Of a stretch of DNA of 64,000 nucleotides, positions 37,649 to 47,203 are shown piece after piece. Where the stretch lies: contig JAJFLE010000036.1 of the NCBI GenBank assembly GCA_021772835.1, positions 28,428 to 92,427 of the forward strand. Direction: 5' to 3'. Source of the DNA: Mariprofundus sp. (GTDB lineage: Bacteria; Pseudomonadota; Zetaproteobacteria; Mariprofundales; Mariprofundaceae). The notes under the pieces were generated by a model, which searched no databases, was not told the DNA's origin, and was given only the letters and a program-made list of their open reading frames with translations. A program made the translations under genes and the position numbers. Within the stretch, counting starts at the first letter, position 1, and every line of letters starts with the position of its first letter.

Positions 37649-37825
37649 ATGAACCCCCCAGGGAATGCTCTATTGCTGCGCAATTCACCTGATCGTTGCG
37701 ATGATTGCGCCGGGTATTTGTTTACAACGGATTCTGAAAAAGGCGTGCGTAGCAGTGCATACGGACAACTGAAAAAGGGTTTGCTGCAGGCAAAGGCACA
37801 AGCAGGGGCGCAATCGAATTTATGA
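37649..37825 (+). CDS. Possible 58-residue ORF with a CXXC motif
   Basis: An ATG at 37649 opens a 58-codon frame that includes CDDC near residue 18 and a Lys/Gln/Ala-rich C-terminal half. No ribosome-binding site is clear and no known family comes to mind. The stretch 37637-37954 holds only this frame and the promoter of the next gene. Treated as a weak candidate. Confidence 0.2.
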   Translation: MNPPGNALLLRNSPDRCDDCAGYLFTTDSEKGVRSSAYGQLKKGLLQAKAQAGAQSNL

Positions 37826-37875
37826 ATAGTTCGGGTTAACAACCGCCTGCAATTTAGTTCGTTGTACCCATAGAA

Positions 37876-37905
37876 TTGGAAACAGCGCAGACTTAGTCTT
37901 ATAAT
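37876..37905 (+). promoter_or_regulatory. Sigma-70-like promoter of the DUF992 gene
   Basis: TTGGAA (37876-37881) and a perfect TATAAT (37900-37905) are separated by 18 bases. The predicted transcript start near 37912 lies about 43 bases before the ATG at 37955. Confidence 0.6.
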
Positions 37906-37954
37906 AGCTACACCAACTATGATCAGTTGGAACACTGATGCCCGGGAGACAGGT

Positions 37955-38452
37955 ATGATGATGAAATATCTAACAACTGCATTGGCCACGTTCAGTGCGA
38001 TATTTGCGTTCGCATTCCCGATTCAGGCTGGCGAATCAACTGCTGGCACAAAAATAGGAATGCTTGCATGTGAATCAATTCCCAATACCAGGCTGAATCT
38101 ACTCATTCACTCCACAGTGGACATTAAATGCCAATTCATCTCTTCTGACCGTAGTACAACCGAGAACTATATTGGCGAAACAGGCATGGGATTTGGGCTG
38201 GATATCAGCCACAAAATCAAGCAAAATCTTGTGTTCGCTGTGTTTGCAGCCGACTTCAAACAGGGCAATCATAAACTGGCTGGCAAATATATTGGTGCCG
38301 GAGCATCTGCCAGTTTAGGCGCAGGCATGGGAGCACATCTGCTGGTTGGCGATGGCAAAAACAGTGTTTCACTTGAACCGGCCATTGAAAGCAATAGCGG
38401 TGTCGGGGTAAGTGTAGGCATTACCTACCTCTACCTGCAAGCTGATCAGTAG
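37955..38452 (+). CDS. DUF992 family exported protein
   Basis: About 165 residues with a signal peptide (MMMKYL, hydrophobic core, cleavage near IQAG). The mature part opens GTKIGMLACES, then has IKCQF: the two Cys and the glycine-rich repeats ending VGVGITYLY-like are typical of DUF992, small secreted proteins probably of beta structure in the periplasm or outer membrane. Function is unknown. Three consecutive ATGs at 37955-37963 follow GGGAGACAGGT, so the exact start is uncertain by two residues. It has its own promoter. Confidence 0.78.
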   Translation: MMMKYLTTALATFSAIFAFAFPIQAGESTAGTKIGMLACESIPNTRLNLLIHSTVDIKCQFISSDRSTTENYIGETGMGFGLDISHKIKQNLVFAVFAADFKQGNHKLAGKYIGAGASASLGAGMGAHLLVGDGKNSVSLEPAIESNSGVGVSVGITYLYLQADQ

Positions 38453-38569
38453 GCCTCATTATCAGCGTACATCACAAGCGCCCCTCTTTTTAACAGCACC
38501 CTAGTGTGACCGAAGACACTGAACGCATATAAAGTCAGTAGAGTCTTCACCCGATTAAAGGAGTTACAG

Positions 38570-40270
38570 GTGATTGCAATGTTAGTACTGAATTTAACAT
38601 CCCCCAAACGATATGCCGCAGCCTTGCTGGCAGGCCTGCTATGGGCCACTCCAGTTTTTGCGACCGATGAGAACAATAGTTTGCCAGCAGCTTCTGGCAC
38701 CTCACAGCTTGCATCAGAAACCACCCCGGCACCTGCTACCGGTGAAGCGACTGAAAGCGCCAGACTTCCGCAAGCCGGTGAAAATTCTAAGACAGAAGAG
38801 ACATCACCAGCCACGCAAATTGGCTCCAGCACATCTACAGAACAGCAGGTCGCTCCAATGAGTGAGACTGAACAACCCGCACTACAAACACCGGCCAGCA
38901 GCTCTAAAATTAAGACATTTAACCTCCAAGGAAATGTCCTGATCGACTCAGTTACGATTCAGCAGCACTTAAGCAATTTTCTTGGGCTAAAAAAGACCTC
39001 ATCGAACCTGTTCAGGATAAAACAAGCCGTATTTAAATTATACCGGTCATCAAAACTTGCAGGTGTCGCTGTCGCGAACCCTGAGTATGCTGCCGACGGT
39101 ACGGTGCTGCTGAAAATTTTTGAGAATGATATTAAATTAGACAAAGCTTTACGCGCTGATGCCTCAAAGCCGGAAGCCAGTGAAGCAGAAGCACAGATGC
39201 AGGCCACTGAGACACTGATGGAGAGCCCGCACAGTACTGAGGAATCGACAGCTAGCCAGCAGACTGAATCCGGCCTGCCTGATATAGCCAAGCAGCCCGT
39301 TCAAAGCCAGAAGAACGATCCGATCGCATTCATTGAAAAGCAACAGCAGCCTGTTGCCCACCAGGAAAATCATGCACAGCCGAAACCGGACAGCGCTGCC
39401 GTGGTAAAACATGCAGATCCATCAACCATGTCGGAACCCATGCCTGCTCCGCCAGCATGGCTGGCTAATGGATGGCAGCAGCTTGAGGCAGGGCAGACCG
39501 ATGCAGCGATGGCGATCTGGCAACAAGAAGTTAATAAAATGCACGGCTATCGCTATCTGTCATTTATCGGAGTCTACTTCAGTCAGGAAACGGCCCTGAA
39601 CGTACTCAAAAGGGCTGGCCTTGAGCATCATGCCTTGATGTTGCTTGCAAATCGCGATGGCAAACCGGCCTATTATGTACTTTCAGCGCTACGGACTTCG
39701 CATGACAAAGATCAGCGCCAACTTGAATTGAGCAGCCTGCGTAAAAAAATGGGCATTGATCATATCTATGCCAGTGCGGCAAAAAAGTTTCAGAACCAAC
39801 CTGCTGCCAGAGTAACCCCCGTAAACAAAACTGAAAAAAAAGCGGAACCTGAACTCATCAAAGTTGAAACAGAAACAGCTCCGGCTTCAAAACCAGCATT
39901 GAAAAAAACAATCGCTAAAAAGGAGTCGCGCAAGGCAGGTGTGAAAAAAGCAATATCGCCTGCTCCCGCCAAAGAGCCGGAACCGCAGATTATTGAAGCC
40001 GTGATAACATCGGATGGCAAAATCACCGCTTTTAATATCTATGGCAACAGCCTGATCTCCGATAAAATAATCCAGCAGCAACTGCGCTCCTATCTTGGCG
40101 ATAACAAAACACTCTCGGAATTGTTACAGGCCAGAGATAAAATCACGCAACTGTATCAGGGACGTGGTTATCCAATTGTAGCTGTGTCCATGCCTGAAAA
40201 GATCAAAGGGGAAATCATTCCTGTGCGTATTTATGAGGTCAGTGGCACCAAACGAGCATTGGATAAATAA
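38570..40270 (+). CDS. Exported protein with two POTRA-like domains flanking a SPOR-like domain, no beta-barrel
   Basis: A 566-residue protein starting at GTG 38570 (AAAGGAG six bases upstream). A signal peptide ends near VFAT. A Pro/Ala/Glu/Thr-rich stretch (25-110) follows, then a POTRA-like domain (about 113-190, FNLQGNVLI), a second low-complexity linker, and a short helix repeat (about 295-325). Next comes a SPOR-like region (about 327-405, YLSFIGVYFSQETALNVLK), a Lys/Pro/Ala linker, and a second POTRA_2-like domain (about 483-560, FNIYGNSLI, then QGRGYPIVAVSMP). ShlB/FhaC transporters carry POTRA domains before a barrel; no barrel exists here. Role unknown; an envelope scaffold between peptidoglycan and outer membrane is inferred. 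Confidence 0.75.
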   Translation: MIAMLVLNLTSPKRYAAALLAGLLWATPVFATDENNSLPAASGTSQLASETTPAPATGEATESARLPQAGENSKTEETSPATQIGSSTSTEQQVAPMSETEQPALQTPASSSKIKTFNLQGNVLIDSVTIQQHLSNFLGLKKTSSNLFRIKQAVFKLYRSSKLAGVAVANPEYAADGTVLLKIFENDIKLDKALRADASKPEASEAEAQMQATETLMESPHSTEESTASQQTESGLPDIAKQPVQSQKNDPIAFIEKQQQPVAHQENHAQPKPDSAAVVKHADPSTMSEPMPAPPAWLANGWQQLEAGQTDAAMAIWQQEVNKMHGYRYLSFIGVYFSQETALNVLKRAGLEHHALMLLANRDGKPAYYVLSALRTSHDKDQRQLELSSLRKKMGIDHIYASAAKKFQNQPAARVTPVNKTEKKAEPELIKVETETAPASKPALKKTIAKKESRKAGVKKAISPAPAKEPEPQIIEAVITSDGKITAFNIYGNSLISDKIIQQQLRSYLGDNKTLSELLQARDKITQLYQGRGYPIVAVSMPEKIKGEIIPVRIYEVSGTKRALDK

Positions 40271-40285
40271 ACAACAACCCGTCTT

Positions 40286-40828
40286 CTAGTCGATGAGCTT
40301 GACTGCCATCTCGGCAACATGGGCACCATAACTACGGGCAGCGGCCAAAGCCGCCTCAGAAACGGTAGCGGGCATACCTTGATGGTCACCACTGCGACCA
40401 TACGCGCCCCATTGCAACCCGCCATCCGCATAACCGGGCAATGATTTCGGAAAGCCAACCACCATCATGCCGTGCTCAAGAAAGTTGGAGTGCAGTGACA
40501 CCATCGTCGTTTCCACACCGCCACCGCCACCGCCAAAACCGCCACCCGTCGCGAATACAGCACCTACTTTTCCTTCCAAAGCACCCTCCATCCACAGCTT
40601 GCCTGCCCGATCAACCAACTGCTTCAACTGCCATGCCATTGAGCCCATGTGTACGGGCGTGCCAAACACAATGACATCTGCACTCACCAGATCATCCATA
40701 GCCGTTTCCAGCGCAGTTCTCAACGTGATATTTGCTGTCGAGCAGCTGACTTTCATGCCTGCGGCAATGGCATCAGCCATTTTTTTAGTATTGCTGTAAT
40801 CAGAATGGTAGGCGATTAATACGTTCAC
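40286..40828 (-). CDS. WrbA-like flavodoxin family NAD(P)H:quinone oxidoreductase
   Basis: A 180-residue flavodoxin-fold protein. The FMN phosphate loop is HSDYSNTKKMA, the second FMN loop GTPVHMGSMA, and the third contains ATGGGFGGGGGGVETT, a Gly-rich form typical of WrbA. Such enzymes reduce quinones by two electrons and protect against oxidative stress in the cytoplasm. The best start is GTG 40828 with CAGGGG upstream; the frame extends to 40987 but the added residues do not match the family. It converges with the POTRA-protein gene and is divergent from acnA. Confidence 0.86.
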   Translation of the reverse strand: MNVLIAYHSDYSNTKKMADAIAAGMKVSCSTANITLRTALETAMDDLVSADVIVFGTPVHMGSMAWQLKQLVDRAGKLWMEGALEGKVGAVFATGGGFGGGGGGVETTMVSLHSNFLEHGMMVVGFPKSLPGYADGGLQWGAYGRSGDHQGMPATVSEAALAAARSYGAHVAEMAVKLID

Positions 40829-41001
40829 ACAGTTCCCCTGCAGAGCATGCTCAAGACTGCTATTGTTACCGATCAGAGAAAAAAAACCAACGCACTTTAG
40901 AAATCGGGCGATTAACGCTAGCTTGCGGCCTCTTTTTGCGATGATGGATTCATATCGCGCCGTCCCCTGGATGGAAATGCAACGCACAGTTGGAGTGACC
41001 A

Positions 41002-43653
41002 GTGAGTAATAGTTTCAATGCCAAAGATAAGCTTCAGGTTGGAGATAAGATCTACACCTATTACAGGCTGAATGCCGTAGGTGATGTAAGCCGCCTGCCC
41101 TATGCGATGAAAGTATTGCTGGAAAACCAGCTACGCCGAGAAGATGGTGTGAATGTCACGGCTGATGACATTAATACATTGGCCAACTGGGATGAAAAAG
41201 CAGAGCCGAACCATGAAATCGCTTATATGCCTGCACGTGTGCTGATGCAGGATTTCACAGGGGTTCCCGCTGTTGTGGATCTGGCAGCGATGCGTGATGC
41301 CATGGCTGCCCTTGGTGGTGATACTTCAAAAATCGAACCGCTGGCCCCTGCTGAACTGGTGATTGATCATTCGGTGCAAGTGGATGATTTTGGCCACGCT
41401 GATTCCGCGGCAAAAAATACAGAGATTGAATTCCAGCGTAACCGTGAGCGTTACAACTTCCTCAAATGGGGTCAAAACGCTTTTGAAACGTTCAAGGCTG
41501 TGCCTCCCGGATGCGGCATCGTGCATCAGGTGAATCTTGAGTTCTTGGCACGCACCGTATTTGTGAACAATGAAGGCGTAGCTTACCCTGATACTCTGGT
41601 TGGTACGGATTCCCACACCACCATGATTAACGGCCTCGGTGTTCTGGGCTGGGGTGTTGGTGGCATTGAAGCTGAAGCTGCCATGCTCGGTCAGCCGGTT
41701 TCCATGCTGGTCCCAAAAGTGGTTGGCTTTAAACTGACCGGTGTACTGCCCGAAGGTGCCACAGCCACCGATCTGGTACTGACCATTGTAGAAATGCTAC
41801 GCAAACACGGTGTGGTCGGTAAATTTGTTGAATTCTACGGTGAAGGACTGGATTCACTGCCGCTGGCAGACCGTGCCACGATCGCCAACATGGCGCCGGA
41901 ATACGGCGCGACTTGCGGCATCTTCCCGATTGATGATGAAACACTGAACTACCTGCGTCTATCCAACCGTTCGGAAGAAAATATCGCACTGGTTGAGGCT
42001 TATGCCAAAGCACAGGGTATGTTCCGCGAAGCAGACAGCCCTGAGGCGATCTACAGCGAATACCTGTCTCTCGATATGACGACAGTGGTGCCATCTCTGG
42101 CAGGCCACAAGCGTCCGCAGGACCGTATCGCACTGACCGAATCCAAGACCAAATATCAGGAAGCTGTCGAGGCTCTCAAAACAGAAGCGGGTTTAACCAC
42201 CAAAGCCGTGACGACGACCATCAGGGGGCAGAAAGTCACCATTGATAACGGCGCTGTTGTGATTGCCGCCATTACATCATGCACCAACACGTCCAATCCA
42301 TCGGTCATGGTCGGCGCAGGCCTTGTCGCCAAAAAAGCTGCGGCACTCGGCCTGAACTCAGCCCCATGGGTAAAAACTTCGCTCGGCCCCGGCTCTCTGG
42401 TCGTGACTGAATACCTGGACAAGGCGGGCCTCTCGGCTGAGTTGGATAAACTCGGTTTCCAGACAGTTGGTTACGGCTGCACCACCTGTATCGGTAACTC
42501 CGGTCCATTGCCTGCAGAAGTTTCTGCTGCCATCGCCGAAGGTGATCTGGCCGTAACATCTGTCCTTTCCGGAAACCGCAATTTTGAAGGCCGTGTGCAT
42601 GCAGAAGTGCGCATGAACTACCTTGCTTCTCCGCCGCTGGTGGTGGCTTATGCGATTGCAGGCACGATGAACATCGACCTGTATAACGAGCCCATTGGTC
42701 AGGATACAAAGGGCAATGATGTGTTCCTGAAGGATATTTGGCCAACCCAGAAGGAAGTAGCTGATGTTGTTGCATCCTGCGTAACTGCAGAGCAGTTCGA
42801 AGCCTCTTATGGCAATGTTTATGCCGGTGATCGCAACTGGCAAAACCTTGAAGCACCGACCGGCGATCGCTTCGCCTGGGATGCGGAATCAACTTACATC
42901 CAGCATCCCCCATACTTTGCAGGTATGACTTTCGATCTTGACCCTATCACTGATATCAAAAGTGCACGTGTACTGGCTCTGCTCGGCGATTCCGTCACCA
43001 CAGATCACATTTCTCCAGCCGGTGCGATTAAAGCCGACTCTCCGGCAGGCCGTTATCTGCAGGAACGCGGTGTAGAAGCCAAAGACTTCAACTCCTACGG
43101 TTCGCGTCGCGGTAATCATGAAATCATGATGCGCGGCACTTTTGCCAACATCCGCCTGCGCAACCGCCTGGCTCCGGGTACCGAGGGTGGCGTCACGCTG
43201 CACCAGCCATCGGGCCTGCAGATGAGCATCTACGATGCGGCCATGAAATATATTGATGAGGGTGTTGCTTCCATCATTCTTGCAGGCAAGGAGTACGGTT
43301 CAGGGTCTTCACGCGACTGGGCTGCCAAAGGCCCGCGCCTGCAGGGTGTAAAGGCTGTCATTGCCGAGACTTATGAGCGCATTCACCGCTCCAACCTCGT
43401 TGGCATGGGCATACTTCCCCTGCAGTTCAAAGCAGGTGAATCAGCTGAATCACTCGGTCTGAGTGGTCAGGAATCCTATGACTTCGCAGGTATTGGTGAC
43501 GGCTCAGCAAAGGAGCTGAATGTCACAGCTACAGCCAATGATGGCTCTGTGAAATCTTTCACTGTTGATGTACGCATCGACACTCCAAAAGAGGTCGAGT
43601 ATTACCAGCACGGCGGCATCCTGCACTACGTACTACGTCAGCTGGCCAGCTAA
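41002..43653 (+). CDS. acnA: Aconitate hydratase A (AcnA/IRP type)
   Basis: An 883-residue TCA-cycle enzyme that isomerises citrate to isocitrate through a [4Fe-4S] cluster. Cluster ligands are the Cys in TSCTNTS and the pair in GCTTCIGN. Active-site segments [11 protein letters not shown] and, in the C-terminal swivel domain, [12 protein letters not shown] are intact. Length equals E. coli AcnA (891). It begins with GTG after TTGGAG. A strong terminator follows 13 bases after the stop, so the gene is probably monocistronic or the end of a short unit. Confidence 0.97.
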   Translation: MSNSFNAKDKLQVGDKIYTYYRLNAVGDVSRLPYAMKVLLENQLRREDGVNVTADDINTLANWDEKAEPNHEIAYMPARVLMQDFTGVPAVVDLAAMRDAMAALGGDTSKIEPLAPAELVIDHSVQVDDFGHADSAAKNTEIEFQRNRERYNFLKWGQNAFETFKAVPPGCGIVHQVNLEFLARTVFVNNEGVAYPDTLVGTDSHTTMINGLGVLGWGVGGIEAEAAMLGQPVSMLVPKVVGFKLTGVLPEGATATDLVLTIVEMLRKHGVVGKFVEFYGEGLDSLPLADRATIANMAPEYGATCGIFPIDDETLNYLRLSNRSEENIALVEAYAKAQGMFREADSPEAIYSEYLSLDMTTVVPSLAGHKRPQDRIALTESKTKYQEAVEALKTEAGLTTKAVTTTIRGQKVTIDNGAVVIAAITSCTNTSNPSVMVGAGLVAKKAAALGLNSAPWVKTSLGPGSLVVTEYLDKAGLSAELDKLGFQTVGYGCTTCIGNSGPLPAEVSAAIAEGDLAVTSVLSGNRNFEGRVHAEVRMNYLASPPLVVAYAIAGTMNIDLYNEPIGQDTKGNDVFLKDIWPTQKEVADVVASCVTAEQFEASYGNVYAGDRNWQNLEAPTGDRFAWDAESTYIQHPPYFAGMTFDLDPITDIKSARVLALLGDSVTTDHISPAGAIKADSPAGRYLQERGVEAKDFNSYGSRRGNHEIMMRGTFANIRLRNRLAPGTEGGVTLHQPSGLQMSIYDAAMKYIDEGVASIILAGKEYGSGSSRDWAAKGPRLQGVKAVIAETYERIHRSNLVGMGILPLQFKAGESAESLGLSGQESYDFAGIGDGSAKELNVTATANDGSVKSFTVDVRIDTPKEVEYYQHGGILHYVLRQLAS

Positions 43654-43666
43654 AACATCAGGCAAC

Positions 43667-43706
43667 AAAACAAAGAACCCCGCCTTAAAGCGGGGTTCTT
43701 TGTTTT
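43667..43706 (+). terminator. Strong bidirectional-type terminator after acnA
   Basis: A perfect 17-bp stem (43667-43683 with 43690-43706) with core AGAACCCCGC / GCGGGGTTCT and a 6-base loop. The right arm ends TTTGTTTT and the left arm begins AAAACAAA, so it can work on both strands. It ends acnA and could also stop transcripts from the convergent lipoprotein gene. Confidence 0.93.
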
Positions 43707-43775
43707 GAACACATGCGTTCAAGTCAAGTTGTTTACCCGGCAATTGACCGGATCAAACCAGCTAAAAGCGATTGT

Positions 43776-44324
43776 TCAATTTGCAAGAGGTTGAGGCCTG
43801 CCTTCTGGTTTGTCGTCATCTTCATCTAACCCCATAAGGTTGCCGATTGGCATAAGGACTTTACCAAGAGAATCGAGTTTATCTGACAGGCTTCCAGTTT
43901 CAATCAGATCAGAAGATGCCAGTCTTTTTTCAGCTTCCTTTTGCTCAATCTCTTCAATCTCCATTCCCATTAACCCTGGGCTTAACAGGAAATAATACTG
44001 TTTGTTTGCTTCAATATTCTTATCAAAACTATTTCCTTCTTTCCAGATTCCTAAAACGACATCAGGAACCATCAGGCCAAAGGAGTATTTCCCCTCATGT
44101 AAGCGAAATTGGACGTGGTTGTTTGTATATAAACCCGCAATCTTCTTTCCATTTACAGTTGGGTAAAGGCGAACCCCTCCCCCCCAAAAATTATAATTTC
44201 GCATTATCGAGACCCCGGCGAATGATTCACCCTTAAGCTCTGGCATAGTATATATTTCACCCATTTTCGGTGCACAGCCAACAAGCAGCAGTCCAACAAT
44301 GCTTATCTTCAATAAATATCTCAT
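43776..44324 (-). CDS. Lipoprotein with DUF2846-like domain
   Basis: A 182-residue protein with a lipoprotein signal (lipobox LVGC, Cys17). The mature part has a pattern like DUF2846: a glycine-rich strand (GGGVRLYPTVNGKKIAGLYTNN), then HVQFRLHEGKYSFGL, and a hydrophobic strand with YYFLLSPG. The C-terminal 50 residues are acidic and low in complexity (DEDDDKPEG). Its role is unknown. It stands between acnA (convergent, terminator between) and ftsY, which is read in the same direction 149 bp upstream. Confidence 0.72.
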   Translation of the reverse strand: MRYLLKISIVGLLLVGCAPKMGEIYTMPELKGESFAGVSIMRNYNFWGGGVRLYPTVNGKKIAGLYTNNHVQFRLHEGKYSFGLMVPDVVLGIWKEGNSFDKNIEANKQYYFLLSPGLMGMEIEEIEQKEAEKRLASSDLIETGSLSDKLDSLGKVLMPIGNLMGLDEDDDKPEGRPQPLAN

Positions 44325-44473
44325 TGCTCCCCTCTTACAAGAGCGACTATTGCCTATCTAGTATGATAACCGAATGTGCACGTAAATCTGGATGTAAACT
44401 TGACGCCGTTTGAGCAAAACCGTTCGCTAAACGGGGTACGCCTGCCTGGCGATAACATCCAGAAGCTGAGCAG

Positions 44474-45367
44474 CTATGCGGAGACTTCGGGCAACAGGCC
44501 ACTGACAAATTCTTCAGCATTAAACGCCATCAGATCTTCCAATGTTTCGCCAACACCTACATATCGGACTGGCAGGCCAAACTTATGCGACAGCTGCAGT
44601 ACAATGCCACCTTTTCCCGAGCCATCAAGCTTGGTCACAATCAGGCCTGTTGTACCGGCAACTTCACGGAACTTTTCCACCTGCACCACGGCATTCTGGC
44701 CCGTGCCGCCATCGACCACATGCCACACTTCATGCGGCCCTTCTGGGTAAGCTTTGCTGATCACACGGCGCACTTTGGCCAGCTCATCCATCAGGCCGCG
44801 ATCTGTCTGTACGCGACCGGCAGTATCGACAATAACCACGTCATAGCCCCGTGCAACACCACGCTGTACCGTATCAAATGCAACCGATGCCGGGTCGGCA
44901 CCCTCATGCTGACGTACCATATCCGCACCGGCGCGCTCCACCCATACAGCCAACTGTTCGACTGCAGCTGCGCGAAAGGTATCGCCCGCGCCAACCAGCA
45001 CCGACTTACCTTGCTGGCGAAACATGGTGGCAAGCTTACCAATCGTGGTGGTTTTACCCGTGCCGTTAACACCAACCACCAGCAGCACAAACGGACCTGA
45101 GTCAGGCATATTCACTGAACCTGCTTCAGGAATCATGGAGACCATAGATTCTTTCAGAACGGCCACCGATCCACCCCGACGTTTACGAGCCTTTTCCACC
45201 AGCTGGGCTGATAGCTCAGCACCACAATCGGCCATGATTAATCCGTCTTCGATATCAAGCCAACTCTCTTCGGAAAGCGATTCAACAGCACCACCAGGCA
45301 CCAACTGGGCCAGCGAGTCGCGGCTACGCGAGAGGCCTTGTTTCAGCCTTGAAAAAAACGATGACAT
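44474..45367 (-). CDS. ftsY: Signal recognition particle receptor FtsY
   Basis: A 297-residue SRP-type GTPase. The N-domain (about 1-85) is followed by the G domain with P-loop GVNGTGKTTTIGKL, then DTAGRVQTD, and the guanine-specificity TKLDGSGKGG. It docks ribosome-SRP complexes to SecYEG at the inner membrane. The long acidic A-domain of E. coli FtsY is absent, so this is the short form, as in many bacteria. It lies 29 bp downstream of a lipoprotein gene on the same strand. Confidence 0.97.
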   Translation of the reverse strand: MSSFFSRLKQGLSRSRDSLAQLVPGGAVESLSEESWLDIEDGLIMADCGAELSAQLVEKARKRRGGSVAVLKESMVSMIPEAGSVNMPDSGPFVLLVVGVNGTGKTTTIGKLATMFRQQGKSVLVGAGDTFRAAAVEQLAVWVERAGADMVRQHEGADPASVAFDTVQRGVARGYDVVIVDTAGRVQTDRGLMDELAKVRRVISKAYPEGPHEVWHVVDGGTGQNAVVQVEKFREVAGTTGLIVTKLDGSGKGGIVLQLSHKFGLPVRYVGVGETLEDLMAFNAEEFVSGLLPEVSA

Positions 45368-45396
45368 CTCTGCTCCCGGATTATAGTAAAATTTGT

Positions 45397-46035
45397 TTAG
45401 TCATCTTCAGGCCCTGCCGGCAGGTCCGGAATACCGATTAGCATATGCACAACCTGATTCACCAGCTCTTTGTATTCCGGCGCGCCTGAAATGTCCTGTA
45501 AAAGACCTGAAGCCTCCCCCAGCATGGACTGACCATGGTTCACCATCACTGCATCAATGTTGCCTGCCATGCCCTGTTGCCCCAGCATAATCATGCTGCT
45601 TCCGGTAGCTGCAGCTTCAACCGCATGGTTGAGCATGCGAATTGAAGCCTTGTTTTCACTGTTGCTGGAAAGATTTCTCATCTGTTCAATCAGCAGCGTC
45701 GTCTTATCTGCAAGTGCGTGCGTCATCTCCATCAACGGTTTGTTAGCATTGCCTAATTTGTGCAGATGTGCCATTTCAGGCCCGGACATGGCACGCTTGA
45801 GTAACTCGGATGATTTGGTCAGCAAAGCAGACCCAAGATACACTCCTTGCAGGTTCATGTCTGCTCCCTGAGCAGACATTTGCAAGGCATGATTAATCAA
45901 CATATGGATGTGATGCATTTTTAACGCGTAAGAGAAGTTATGCCTGGCTTCATGTTGTTCATGGCGATCAAGATCACAGGCGGACAGCCCCAACATAGAG
46001 AGGCACGACAAAAGCCAGACAATACGTTTCATCAT
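45397..46035 (-). CDS. His/Met-rich helical lipoprotein of unknown function in the copper cluster
   Basis: A 212-residue lipoprotein (lipobox LSAC, Cys20). The mature protein is almost entirely helical. It has many His and Met residues (HEQHEARHN, KMHHIHMLINH, MLGQQGM, MVNHGQSML) spaced as if on helix faces, which would suit soft-metal binding. I recognise no family. It sits in line after the PCu(A)C and Csp genes, so a copper or iron role is plausible but is inference. It precedes ftsY by 29 bp. Confidence 0.68.
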   Translation of the reverse strand: MMKRIVWLLSCLSMLGLSACDLDRHEQHEARHNFSYALKMHHIHMLINHALQMSAQGADMNLQGVYLGSALLTKSSELLKRAMSGPEMAHLHKLGNANKPLMEMTHALADKTTLLIEQMRNLSSNSENKASIRMLNHAVEAAATGSSMIMLGQQGMAGNIDAVMVNHGQSMLGEASGLLQDISGAPEYKELVNQVVHMLIGIPDLPAGPEDD

Positions 46036-46153
46036 TCTCCTCCTCTTTCAGGCATAGCTGCTACAAAACAAAAATGGCGGGCATAACACTTCTGCCATCC
46101 CCGCCATTCTGCGTGTCCTGCTTTTATCGGCAAGCAGTATTACCGGTTACACA

Positions 46154-46636
46154 TCAATGCCCGTGGTGATCACCATGATCCATCGTATCGTGTCCACCGT
46201 GATCCATACCTTCGCGCATATCGCGCACTTCGGCATGTACCATGATATTTTCACCATCTACTGTTTCGATAGTCATCATCACGTGCTCTCCGGTCTTCAG
46301 TTCACCGGTCAGGCCAATCAGCATCAAATGGTTGCCTCCGCTAACAAAACGAATCTCGCCATGTGCCGGAACAATCACCTTTTCCATTTTCATCATGTGC
46401 ATCATGCCACCGTGATCGCTCATGCTGTGAAATTCAGGCTGCCTGGCAACGTCAGTCTTCACACCTTTGATCTGGACATCCTGATCACCGCTATTACGCA
46501 GCACCATATAACCTGCAGCCGTATCAGCTACAGGAGGTGGCAAACGCACCCAGGCTTCTTCAACACTTATTTCGGCTGTGGCCAGTGTTGGTACAACCAG
46601 CATCAGTGCTGACAGTATTACAAATTTCAATTTCAT
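46154..46636 (-). CDS. Periplasmic copper chaperone PCu(A)C
   Basis: A 160-residue exported protein. A signal peptide ends near ATAE. The cupredoxin-like domain has the Cu(I) motif H-x-M near HSMSDHGG and H-x-M in GGNHLMLIGL, matching H(M)X10MX21HXM. A His/Asp-rich tail (DHGGHDTMDHGDHHGH) adds capacity. PCu(A)C hands copper to Sco1 and cytochrome oxidase or to storage proteins. It lies 65 bp downstream of the Csp gene in the same run. Confidence 0.94.
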   Translation of the reverse strand: MKLKFVILSALMLVVPTLATAEISVEEAWVRLPPPVADTAAGYMVLRNSGDQDVQIKGVKTDVARQPEFHSMSDHGGMMHMMKMEKVIVPAHGEIRFVSGGNHLMLIGLTGELKTGEHVMMTIETVDGENIMVHAEVRDMREGMDHGGHDTMDHGDHHGH

Positions 46637-46701
46637 ATATCCCTCTTTATCAATCGGTCTATGGGTGGGGCAAGCGAAACACTAGCCCACCTTAGCAGTA
46701 T

Positions 46702-47178
46702 TTATACGGCGTAAGCTTTACACGCCTTGATGCAGCTTGCGCACGCATCGGCACATGCCTTGCACGATGCATGTTTTTCATGTTTGCGGCACTGTTTCTC
46801 ACAATCTGCACACACCTGAATGCCCAGATCAATCATGGCTTTCAGATACTTCGAGTTATAAGAAGCCAGTTTGGCATGAGCGGTGCAGAATGCCATGGTC
46901 TCCTGCACACTGATGGCGCAATCAGCCATTGCTGTATCACCGGACTTGAACGTATCCAGGCAGTGATCGATACATGCTTCCGCCATGGCAACACAGTGAT
47001 GCAATGTTTTGGCCAGTTCCAGGTGTTTGTCGCCTGCAGCTACATGGTGGTGATGCCCGGTCATGCCTTCGGCCATAGTCATGCTGCTGCCCAGTGTGGT
47101 TGCCGCCAGAGCTGTCGCACCCAGTGCACCGGCACCGATCAGCATTTTACGACGCGCTTCAGAAATTTGTCCTTTCAT
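46702..47178 (-). CDS. Four-helix-bundle copper storage protein (Csp1-like, Tat-exported)
   Basis: A 158-residue protein. A Tat-type signal (RR at 9-10, RRKMLIGAGAL) and a HHHH patch precede a four-helix bundle. I count 13 Cys in the mature part, arranged mostly as CxxxC pairs along helices (CVAMAEACIDHC, CADCEKQC, CKACADACASC), as in Methylosinus Csp1, which has 13 and binds up to 13 Cu(I). The Tat route fits Csp1, exported folded. It lies between the outer-membrane protein gene and the PCu(A)C gene. It stores copper in the periplasm, probably to protect the cell or to supply oxidases. Confidence 0.9.
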   Translation of the reverse strand: MKGQISEARRKMLIGAGALGATALAATTLGSSMTMAEGMTGHHHHVAAGDKHLELAKTLHHCVAMAEACIDHCLDTFKSGDTAMADCAISVQETMAFCTAHAKLASYNSKYLKAMIDLGIQVCADCEKQCRKHEKHASCKACADACASCIKACKAYAV

Positions 47179-47203
47179 ATCAGACTCCCTGTCTCTCTAT
47201 TCG

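Noticed and set aside
42305..42913. 202-codon minus-strand frame
   Set aside because: Antisense to acnA, whose frame has all aconitase motifs; the product is Arg/Ser/His-rich, as shadow frames often are.
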